This document shows positions 31,074-38,000 of a DNA stretch of 64,000 bases, piece after piece. Under the pieces are notes generated by a model. That model was given only the letters and a program-made list of their open reading frames with translations, made no database searches and had not been told where the DNA came from. Position 1 is the first letter of the stretch. Each line of letters begins with the position of its first letter. Both the position numbers and the translations under genes were made by a program. The stretch is taken from the NCBI RefSeq assembly GCF_001267885.1, contig NZ_CP012382.1, forward strand, positions 2,405,001 through 2,469,000, read 5' to 3'. Origin of the DNA: Streptomyces ambofaciens ATCC 23877 (lineage in GTDB: Bacteria > Actinomycetota > Actinomycetes > Streptomycetales > Streptomycetaceae).

Positions 31074-31092
31074 TCCACGCCGACGCGAGCCC

Positions 31093-31126
31093 ACTGAGCC
31101 CCGGACCACCGTGCCCGGGGCTCAGT
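31093..31126. terminator. Convergent hairpin overlapping the DUF397 stop
   Basis: ACTGAGCCCCGG (31093-31104) pairs with 31115-31126, 10-nt loop. The right arm contains the stop codon of the minus-strand DUF397 gene; the left arm is 20 bp after the stop of the GG-leader peptide gene. Confidence 0.8.
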
Positions 31127-31331
31127 CCTTGCCGGCGCCGCCCACGAACGCCGCCCACATGGCCGGGCTCACGGCGAGGCGGGGGCCGTCGGGGCGCTTG
31201 GAGTCGCGGACGTGGACGATGGCGGGGGTTATCGCGACCTCGACGCAGTCGTTGCCGTCTCCGCTGCTGCTGTAGCTGCTCTTGGACCAGGCAGGCACGG
31301 GAGCGTCCGGGGCTGCGGGGGTGCGGATCAT
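31122..31331 (-). CDS. DUF397 domain protein
   Basis: This 69-residue protein has the DUF397 pattern WSKSSYSSSGDGNDCVEVA ... VHVRDSKRPDGPRLAVSPAMWAAFV. Such proteins form pairs with a DUF5753-type XRE regulator, as in the whiJ-like and abaA-like loci that affect development and antibiotic production in Streptomyces. The ATG overlaps the stop of the partner regulator by 4 bp. Confidence 0.93.
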   Translation of the reverse strand: MIRTPAAPDAPVPAWSKSSYSSSGDGNDCVEVAITPAIVHVRDSKRPDGPRLAVSPAMWAAFVGGAGKD

Positions 31332-32182
31332 GACTCTCCAAGCATCTGTTCGATGACGGCCCGCGACTCTCGGGGCGTGAGAGCCTGGGCCCGGATCATG
31401 CCATAGCGCAGTTCGAGGACTCTGAGCTGCTTAGGATCGGTCACCGGCCGCCCGGCGAACGCCCCCTCGGAGCGCCCCACCGCGGTGCCGTCGGGGAACT
31501 TCAGCACCTCGATCAGACCGCCCGTTCCCACATGCTCCTCGCAGTCGGTCGGCATCACCTGGATCGAGACGTGCCGCAACTCCCCGAGCTTCAGGAGGCG
31601 TTCGAGCTGCCGACGCCACACCATTCTGCCTCCGACCGGGCGGCGGAGCGTCGCTTCCTCCTGCACGAAACTGAGGGTGGGCGCCGGTGACCGCTCGAAG
31701 ATCGAGCGTCGGGCCAACCGCGCGGCCACCATGCGCTCGGTCTCCTCCTCCGAGTACGCCGGAAGCCACGCGTCGAACAGCGCACGCATGTGAGCCTCGG
31801 TCTGCAACAGGCCGTGGACGTTGTGCGTGCTGTACAGCCCGATCTCGACCGCGCCGGCCTCCAGCTTCGCCAACTCCCGAACCCGCTTGGGGTACCGGAC
31901 CCGGGCCACGTCCTCCCACATCGCCGCGATCAGCCCACCCGCCCCCAGCACCTCGTCGGCCCGTTCCAGGAACTCCCGGCGGGGAATCCGCTTCCCGCCC
32001 TCGACCTTGTAGACCAGGTCCTCCCCGTACCCGACCGCCGTCCCGAACTCGCCGGCCCGCATCCCCGCCGCCTCGCGCCGCAGCTTCAGCTGCCGCCCGA
32101 CGGTGGCGACGACCGCCACGCCCCACTCGTCGTCCGGGTCGACTTCCCAACCCGGCTCGTCCGCATCGCCGTTGACCGGCAT
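31328..32182 (-). CDS. XRE-family regulator with DUF5753 domain
   Basis: This 284-residue regulator has an N-terminal helix-turn-helix (VGRQLKLRREAAGMRAGEFGTAVGYGEDLVYKVEGGKRIPRREFLERADEVL) and a C-terminal DUF5753 domain from ~100, with the YSTHNVHGLLQTEAHMRALFDAW block and a QVMPTDCEEHVGTGG segment. GGAGGGG precedes the ATG. It is translationally coupled to the DUF397 gene. The target is unknown; the convergent GG-leader peptide gene is the nearest neighbour and an untested candidate. Confidence 0.92.
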   Translation of the reverse strand: MPVNGDADEPGWEVDPDDEWGVAVVATVGRQLKLRREAAGMRAGEFGTAVGYGEDLVYKVEGGKRIPRREFLERADEVLGAGGLIAAMWEDVARVRYPKRVRELAKLEAGAVEIGLYSTHNVHGLLQTEAHMRALFDAWLPAYSEEETERMVAARLARRSIFERSPAPTLSFVQEEATLRRPVGGRMVWRRQLERLLKLGELRHVSIQVMPTDCEEHVGTGGLIEVLKFPDGTAVGRSEGAFAGRPVTDPKQLRVLELRYGMIRAQALTPRESRAVIEQMLGES

Positions 32183-32299
32183 TCCACACCCCTCCGCCGT
32201 ACGCGTCGTGTCGCGACGTGCGTCACGGTAGGGGTGCGGGGCCGGGCGGGCGGCGCTATCGCGACAGGAGCTACTCCGACGGGTGAGGCGCGGGCGCCG

Positions 32300-33520
32300 T
32301 CAGCGCCGTACGGTCTCCGCCGCCTCCGGCACGTGCCCCGCGACCACACGCCCGTGTGCCGGGGCGGCGGCGACCCGGCGCCGGTCCACCGCGTACGCCG
32401 CGCCCGCGACCGCCACGCCGAGGACGGCCAGGGCCGCGCCCGCCGTGGCCGGGGACGTGGTGCCGAAGCCCGCCGCGAGGGCGAGGCCGCCGATCCAGGC
32501 GCCGCCGGCGTTGGCGAGGTTGAAGGCGGCCTGGTTGGCCGAGGAGGCGAGGGAGGGGGCCGCGGCGGCCTTCTCCATCACCATCAGCTGGAGGGGCGAG
32601 CCGGTGAGGAAGGCGGCCATGCCCAGCAGGGCCACCGCCACGGCCGCCGTGACCTCGGTGCGCATCAGGAGCGGGAAGAGGGCGAGGACCACGACCAGGG
32701 AGGCCAGGCCACTGAAGAGGGTGCCCCGCAGGGAGTGGTCGGCCAGGCGGCCGCCCAGCAGGTTGCCCGCGGTGGCGCCGACGCCGAACAGGGCCAGCAG
32801 CAGCGTCACGCTGGCCTCGGCGAAGCCGGCGGCGTCCGTGAGCATCGGCGTGATGTAGCTGTAGGCGGCGAAGAGCGCGCCGAAGCCCGCGACGGTGGTG
32901 CCGAGGGCGAGCCAGACGGGCAGGGAGCGCAGGGCGGCCAGCTCGCCGCGGAGCCCCGTGCCGGGGGCGGGGGCGTCGTCGCGCGGGATCAGGACCGCCA
33001 GGGCCGCTATCGCCGCGACGCCGATCGCGCTCACGCCGAGGAAGGTGGCCCGCCAGCCGAGCTGCTGGCCCATGGCGGTGGCCGCGGGGACGCCGACGAT
33101 GTTGGCGACGGTGAGGCCGAGGAACATCAGGGAGACGGAGCGGGCCTTGCGTTCCGGCGCCACCATGCCGGTGGCGACGACCGCGCCGACGCCGAAGAAG
33201 GCGCCGTGCGGCAGGCCGCTGACGAAGCGGGCGGCGAGGAGGGAGACCTCGCCGGGGGCGAACGCGGACAGCGCGTTGCCGGCCACGAAGAGGGCCATCA
33301 GCGCGATCAGCACCGTGCGGCGGGACATCCGCGCGGTCGCCGCCGCCAGCAGCGGGGCGCCGATGACGACGCCGAGCGCGTACGCCGAGACCAGGTGGCC
33401 GGCGCTGGGGATCGAGATGTTCAGGTCGTCCGCGACGTCGGGCAGCAGGCCCATCATCACGAACTCGGTGGTACCGATGCCGAAGGCGCCCACGGCAAGG
33501 GCGAGCAGGGCCAGGGGCAT
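32300..33520 (-). CDS. MFS efflux transporter (AraJ/DHA1 type)
   Basis: This 406-residue protein has 12 predicted transmembrane helices and starts MPLALLALAVGAFGIGTTEFVMMGLLPDVADDLNISIPSAGHLVSAYALGV, a strong signature of the AraJ-like drug or sugar efflux branch. The motif-A loop is present between helices 2 and 3 (AATARMSRRTVLIA). The substrate is unknown. Upstream are two CGTACGG repeats that may bind a regulator; no regulator gene is adjacent. Confidence 0.9.
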   Translation of the reverse strand: MPLALLALAVGAFGIGTTEFVMMGLLPDVADDLNISIPSAGHLVSAYALGVVIGAPLLAAATARMSRRTVLIALMALFVAGNALSAFAPGEVSLLAARFVSGLPHGAFFGVGAVVATGMVAPERKARSVSLMFLGLTVANIVGVPAATAMGQQLGWRATFLGVSAIGVAAIAALAVLIPRDDAPAPGTGLRGELAALRSLPVWLALGTTVAGFGALFAAYSYITPMLTDAAGFAEASVTLLLALFGVGATAGNLLGGRLADHSLRGTLFSGLASLVVVLALFPLLMRTEVTAAVAVALLGMAAFLTGSPLQLMVMEKAAAAPSLASSANQAAFNLANAGGAWIGGLALAAGFGTTSPATAGAALAVLGVAVAGAAYAVDRRRVAAAPAHGRVVAGHVPEAAETVRR

Positions 33521-33551
33521 GAAGGAGACTCGCCTTTCGAGCGGAGATGTG

Positions 33552-33584
33552 CGTACGGGATGTCTTCGCTATGTTCCCGTACGG
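33552..33584. promoter_or_regulatory. Candidate operator before the MFS gene
   Basis: CGTACGG occurs at 33552-33558 and again at 33578-33584, the second inside the palindrome CCGTACGG (33577-33584). They lie 32-64 bp upstream of the MFS start, where a repressor site would be expected. Confidence 0.4.
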
Positions 33585-33666
33585 AACAAAGCCTCTCAGG
33601 GCGAGTATTCCGCGAGGTGACGGACGGATGTCCGGCAGCTGCCCAAAGGGGGCTGACCAGGGACTT

Positions 33667-34719
33667 TCAGGATGCCGTTGTGTCGACCCTCACACGTGCG
33701 GCGATCGGCAGGTGGTCGCTGCCGGTCGCCGGGAGGGTCCAGCTGGTCTCCGGTTCGACGCCGGTGACCAGGATCTGGTCGATGCGGGCCATCGGGAAGG
33801 ACGCCGGCCAGCTGAAGCCGAAGCCGTCCCCCACGGCGCCCTGCGGGGAGCGCATCTGGGAGGTGATGGCGGTGAGCGCGCGGTCGTTCATGGTGCCGTT
33901 GAGGTCGCCGAGCAGGATCTTGCGGGGCAGCTTCTCGTCGGCGATGGCCTCACCGAGGGCGTCGGCGCTCTTGTCGCGCTGCCGGGCGGTGAAACCCGCC
34001 TCCAGCTTCACCCGTACGGACGGCAGGTGGGCGACGTACACCGCGACCGGCCCGGAGGGCGTGGCGACGGTGGCGCGCATCGCGCGCTTCCAGCCGAGCC
34101 GGATGTCGACGGCCTTCACGTCACTCACCGGGTACTTGCTCCACAGCCCGACGGTGCCGACGACCGCGTGGTGCCGGTACTTCGACGCCAGCGCCTTCTC
34201 GTAGGTCGGCACGGCGGACGCCTTCAGCTCCTCCAGGGCGAGCACGTCCGCGCCGGCGGCGGCCACGGCCCGGGCGGTGCCGGCCGGGTCGGCGTTGTCG
34301 GCGTTGACGTTGTGCGTGGCCACCGTGAGGTCGCCGCCGCCACCGGTCTTGTCGAAGAGGAGGCCGCCGAAGAGGTTCAGCCACACCGACACCGGCAGGA
34401 CGAGCGCGATCAGCGCCGTCGCCGACTTGCGCGCGAACGCGATCACCAGCAGGACCGGGATCAGCAGACCGAACCACGGCAGGAAGGTCTCCGTGAGGCT
34501 GCCGAGGTTGCCGATGGCGTTGGGGATGTGCGAGTGGGCCGCCATGACGACGGCCAGGATCACGGCCACGGCGGCCGTGACCAGGCCCCGGCGCCAGATC
34601 CGCCGATCGCCCCGCCAGCCGGTGACCGCCCGGTTCCACAGGCGCCGAAGCCGGGTTCCCCGGTGCTCGGGCCCCGAGCCGCCGTTGTCCGTCTCCGTCA
34701 TGTACGCCTGCTGCGCCAT
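33667..34719 (-). CDS. Membrane-anchored endonuclease/exonuclease/phosphatase (EEP) family protein
   Basis: This 350-residue protein has about three transmembrane helices in the first 130 residues, then an EEP domain: THNVNADNADPAGTARAV, LEELKAS, LLGDLNGTMND and a final GSDHLPIAARV with the catalytic Asp-His. The domain order and topology place the catalytic part outside. EEP proteins cut phosphodiester bonds in DNA, lipids or inositol phosphates; the substrate here is unknown. ATG 34719 is likely; an in-frame ATG six codons downstream is possible. Confidence 0.88.
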   Translation of the reverse strand: MAQQAYMTETDNGGSGPEHRGTRLRRLWNRAVTGWRGDRRIWRRGLVTAAVAVILAVVMAAHSHIPNAIGNLGSLTETFLPWFGLLIPVLLVIAFARKSATALIALVLPVSVWLNLFGGLLFDKTGGGGDLTVATHNVNADNADPAGTARAVAAAGADVLALEELKASAVPTYEKALASKYRHHAVVGTVGLWSKYPVSDVKAVDIRLGWKRAMRATVATPSGPVAVYVAHLPSVRVKLEAGFTARQRDKSADALGEAIADEKLPRKILLGDLNGTMNDRALTAITSQMRSPQGAVGDGFGFSWPASFPMARIDQILVTGVEPETSWTLPATGSDHLPIAARVRVDTTAS

Positions 34720-35033
34720 ACCGTCGCCTCACTGCCTGCCGTGCACACCGTCACTCCCCCCGTGACTCAGCACCCTAGGGGATGATCGGGTCCGATCCTG
34801 CCGTCCTGCGACGGCCGTACGGGCACGAGGACGTACGAGTCGGCGTCCGGAGTTCCGGACGGCGCCGAGACGGGCGGCTCTGTGACACAACGAGCACATT
34901 CGCCCCCCCTCGTCACGGGCGCGGCGACCCGTGACGAGGGTCCCCTAGCCGCCGGGACGCGGAAGGTGCCACCATGGAGGGGATCCGGGGACGCCGTGAG
35001 GGCGCCTCGAGATGACATGAAGGAGCCGTTGCC
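34720..35033 (+). promoter_or_regulatory. Upstream region of panB with a 13-bp hairpin
   Basis: This 314-bp gap lies between divergent genes. CCCTCGTCACGGG (34907-34919) pairs perfectly with 34928-34940 across an 8-nt loop, ~94 bp before the panB start. It could be an attenuator in the leader or a regulator site. A TGTGACA at 34881-34887 could be a -35. No coding frame is supported here. Confidence 0.5.
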
Positions 35034-35906
35034 ATGACGCAGCTTTCGGCTGCCCCCACCTCTCAGCGCCCCTCCGACGGGAGCAAGGCGCTGTACGGGG
35101 GCAAGAGCAACCGCCGCATCACCGTCCGGGACATCACCGCCGCCAAGGAGCGCGGCGAGAAGTGGCCCATGCTCACCGCGTACGACGCGATGACCGCGTC
35201 CGTCTTCGACGAGGCCGGCATCCCGGTCATGCTCGTCGGCGACTCCGCGGGCAACTGCCACCTCGGCTACGAGACCACCGTGCCCGTCACGCTGGACGAG
35301 ATGACGATGCTCTCGGCCGCGGTCGTACGGGGCACCAGCCGCGCCCTGATCGTCGGCGACCTGCCCTTCGGCTCCTACCAGGAGGGGCCGGTGCAGGCGC
35401 TGCGCTCGGCGACCCGGCTGGTGAAGGAGGCCGGGGTCGGGGCGGTCAAGCTGGAGGGCGGCGAGCGCTCGCACCGGCAGATCGAGCTGCTGGTGGAGTC
35501 CGGCATCCCCGTGATGGCGCACATCGGCCTCACCCCGCAGTCCGTCAACGCCATGGGCTACCGGGTCCAGGGCCGCGGCGAGGAGGCCGCCCAGCAGCTG
35601 CTGCGCGACGCCAAGGCGGTGCAGGACGCGGGCGCCTTCGCGGTCGTCCTGGAGCTGGTTCCGGCCGAGCTGGCCGCCGAGGTGACGCGGACGCTGCACA
35701 TCCCGACGGTCGGCATCGGCGCGGGCGCGGAGACGGACGCCCAGGTGCTGGTGTGGACCGACATGCTCGGGCTGACCGGCGGCCGGGTGCCGAAGTTCGT
35801 GAAGCAGTACGCCGACCTGCGCCAGGTCATCGGCGACGCGGCGAAGGCCTTCGCCGACGACGTCGTCGGCGGAACGTTCCCGCAGGAGGAGCACTCCGTC
35901 CACTGA
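35034..35906 (+). CDS. panB: 3-methyl-2-oxobutanoate hydroxymethyltransferase
   Basis: This 290-residue enzyme makes ketopantoate from 2-ketoisovalerate and methylene-tetrahydrofolate, the first committed step to pantothenate and CoA. Motifs include MLTAYDAMTASVFDEAGIPVMLVGDSAGN, GDLPFGSYQE, VKLEGGERS, MAHIGLTPQSVNAMGY and IGIGAGAETDAQVLVW. The ~20-residue N-terminal extension before SNRRITVRDI is usual for actinobacteria. GAAGGAGCC precedes the ATG. It has a clear terminator and stands alone; panC and panD are not nearby. Confidence 0.96.
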   Translation: MTQLSAAPTSQRPSDGSKALYGGKSNRRITVRDITAAKERGEKWPMLTAYDAMTASVFDEAGIPVMLVGDSAGNCHLGYETTVPVTLDEMTMLSAAVVRGTSRALIVGDLPFGSYQEGPVQALRSATRLVKEAGVGAVKLEGGERSHRQIELLVESGIPVMAHIGLTPQSVNAMGYRVQGRGEEAAQQLLRDAKAVQDAGAFAVVLELVPAELAAEVTRTLHIPTVGIGAGAETDAQVLVWTDMLGLTGGRVPKFVKQYADLRQVIGDAAKAFADDVVGGTFPQEEHSVH

Positions 35907-35922
35907 GCCACCGCGGTACGAC

Positions 35923-35966
35923 ACCGGCCCCGCCGATCTTCCCCCGTCGGCGGGGCCGGTGCTTTT
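35923..35966 (+). terminator. Rho-independent terminator of panB
   Basis: ACCGGCCCCGCCGA (35923-35936) pairs perfectly with 35947-35960 over a 10-nt loop and is followed by GCTTTT. This is one of the few stem-plus-T terminators in the window. Confidence 0.9.
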
Positions 35967-36033
35967 CCCGCACACCGGTCCCGGCCCGGCTCCCGGCCCC
36001 CGTCGGCGGGAGGGCGGTGGACTGACGGCGGTC

Positions 36034-36138
36034 TGTCGGCGGGATGCGGCGGCTGCCGGGGGATGCCGGCGGGCCTGTCGGCGGGCTGTCGGCGGGGCGG
36101 GGCGGCTGTCGGTGGGATGTCGGTGGTTTGTCGGCGGG
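36034..36138. repeat. Phased TGTCGGCGGG repeats before the ABC exporter
   Basis: TGTCGGCGGG or one-base variants start at 36034, 36076, 36087, 36107, 36118 and 36129. Neighbouring copies are 11 bp apart (36076/36087 and 36107/36118/36129), about one helical turn. The array ends 20 bp before the ATG of the ABC transporter gene, covering the probable promoter. Confidence 0.6.
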
Positions 36139-36157
36139 GGCTGACAACGTCGTCGGC

Positions 36158-37183
36158 ATGAAGCGAATCGACGGCAACCCCCCGGCCGCGGGCAGCGCGG
36201 TCACCGTGCGGGGGCTGGTCAAGCACTACGGCGAGACCAAGGCACTGGACGGCGTCGACCTCGACGTGCGCGAGGGCACCGTGATGGGTGTGCTCGGTCC
36301 CAACGGCGCCGGCAAGACGACCCTCGTCCGCATCCTGTCCACCCTGATCACCCCCGACGCGGGCGCGGCGCACGTCGCCGGCTACGACGTCGTACGCCAG
36401 CCGCGCCAGCTGCGGCGGGTGATAGGACTGACCGGGCAGTACGCGTCCGTGGACGAGAAGCTCCCCGGCTGGGAGAACCTCTACATGATCGGCCGGCTGC
36501 TCGACCTCTCCCGCCGGGACGCCCGCGTCCGGGCCGACGAGCTGCTGGAGCGGTTCTCGCTCACCGAGGCCGCCAAGCGGCCCGCGCACACCTACTCGGG
36601 CGGCATGCGGCGCCGTCTCGACCTGGCCGCCTCCATGATCGGGCAGCCGGCGGTGCTGTACCTGGACGAGCCGACCACCGGCCTGGACCCCCGTACCCGC
36701 AACGAGGTGTGGGACGAGGTCAAGCGCATGGTCGGCGACGGCGTCACCGTGCTGCTCACCACCCAGTACATGGAGGAGGCCGAGCAGCTCGCCTCCGAGC
36801 TGACCGTCGTCGACCGCGGCAAGGTCATCGCGAACGGCGGCATCGAGCAGCTGAAGGCCAAGGTCGGCGGGCGCACCCTGCGGGTCCGGCCGGCGGACCC
36901 GCTGCACCTGCGCCCGCTCGCCGCCCACCTGGACGAGCTGGGCCTCACCGGGCTCGCCGACACCACGGTGGACGCGGAGCGCGGTGCCGTCCTGGTGCCG
37001 ATCCTCAGCGACGAGCAGCTGACCGCCGTGGTCGGCGCGGTCACCGCGCGCGGCATCACGATCGCCTCCATCACCACCGAACTGCCCAGTCTGGACGAGG
37101 TCTTCCTGTCCCTCACCGGCCACCGCGCCAGTGCCCCGCAGGACCCCGCGCCCGCCGAAACCCGCGAGGAGGTCGCGGTATGA
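36158..37183 (+). CDS. ABC transporter ATP-binding protein (DrrA-like)
   Basis: This 341-residue ATPase has Walker A GPNGAGKTTL, signature YSGGMRRRLDLA and Walker B LYLDEPTTGLDPR, then an ~100-residue C-terminal domain (LRVRPADPLHLRPLAAHL ... LPSLDEVFLSLTGH) as in the daunorubicin exporter DrrA. With the permease encoded by the overlapping next gene it should export a hydrophobic compound. The ATG follows the 11-bp repeat array. No biosynthetic gene cluster is next to it, so the substrate is unknown. Confidence 0.93.
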   Translation: MKRIDGNPPAAGSAVTVRGLVKHYGETKALDGVDLDVREGTVMGVLGPNGAGKTTLVRILSTLITPDAGAAHVAGYDVVRQPRQLRRVIGLTGQYASVDEKLPGWENLYMIGRLLDLSRRDARVRADELLERFSLTEAAKRPAHTYSGGMRRRLDLAASMIGQPAVLYLDEPTTGLDPRTRNEVWDEVKRMVGDGVTVLLTTQYMEEAEQLASELTVVDRGKVIANGGIEQLKAKVGGRTLRVRPADPLHLRPLAAHLDELGLTGLADTTVDAERGAVLVPILSDEQLTAVVGAVTARGITIASITTELPSLDEVFLSLTGHRASAPQDPAPAETREEVAV

Positions 37184-37995
37184 GCGCCGCCACCGTCGAC
37201 ACGCCCACCCCCGACGCCCGGATCTCCCCGCGCGGGCACGTGCGGCACACCAGTGCCCTGGTCCGCCGCAACCTGCTGTGGATCCGGCAGGACCCGGAGT
37301 CGATGTTCGACGCCCTGCTGATGCCGGTCGTCTTCACCCTGCTGTTCGTGTACGTCTTCGGCGGGTCGATCGGCCAGGCCCTCGGCGGCGGCCAGGACGG
37401 CTACGTGCAGTACGTCATCCCCGGCATGATCGCCATGATGAGCATGACGCTGTCGCAGGGCGTCGGCACCGGCTTCAGCCAGGACTTCAACTCCGGTGTC
37501 ATGGACCGCTTCCGGTCCCTGCCGATCGGGCGCGGCTCCGTGCTCTTCGCGAAGATCGCGGTGGAGATGCTGCGGATGCTCTTCGCGACCACGGTGCTGA
37601 TGATCGTCGCCGTCCTGGTGGGCTTCGACATCGACCACTGGGGCGGTCTGTTCGCGGCGGTGGGCCTGTCCGCCGTGTTCGCCTCGTCGATCATGTGGGT
37701 GTTCCTCACCCTGGGCGTGATCCTGAAGAACGCGCAGTCCGTCCAGGCGATGGGGTTCATGGTGCTGTTCCCGCTCCAGTTCGGCTCGTCGATCTTCGCG
37801 CCGACGCAGTCGATGCCGGGCTGGCTCCAGGCCTTCACCGACTACAACCCGCTCTCCACGCTCGCCGACGCGGCGCGCGGACTGATGGTGGGCGGCCCGG
37901 TCGCGCACGACCTGTGGATCACGCTCGGCTGGTCGGTGGCGATCACCGCGGTGATGGCGCCGGTCGCCATCCACAAGTTCCGCACCAAGACCTGA
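37180..37995 (+). CDS. ABC-2 type transporter permease (DrrB-like)
   Basis: This 271-residue membrane protein has about six transmembrane helices, with the ABC-2 pattern ALVRRNLLWIRQDPESMFDALLMPVVFTLLFVYVFGG at the start and NPLSTLADAARGLMVGG near the end. It overlaps the ATPase gene by 4 bp (ATGA). Together they form a DrrAB-type exporter. Its stop is 5 bp from the stop of the convergent large regulator gene. Confidence 0.93.
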   Translation: MSAATVDTPTPDARISPRGHVRHTSALVRRNLLWIRQDPESMFDALLMPVVFTLLFVYVFGGSIGQALGGGQDGYVQYVIPGMIAMMSMTLSQGVGTGFSQDFNSGVMDRFRSLPIGRGSVLFAKIAVEMLRMLFATTVLMIVAVLVGFDIDHWGGLFAAVGLSAVFASSIMWVFLTLGVILKNAQSVQAMGFMVLFPLQFGSSIFAPTQSMPGWLQAFTDYNPLSTLADAARGLMVGGPVAHDLWITLGWSVAITAVMAPVAIHKFRTKT

Positions 37996-38000
37996 CCGGG

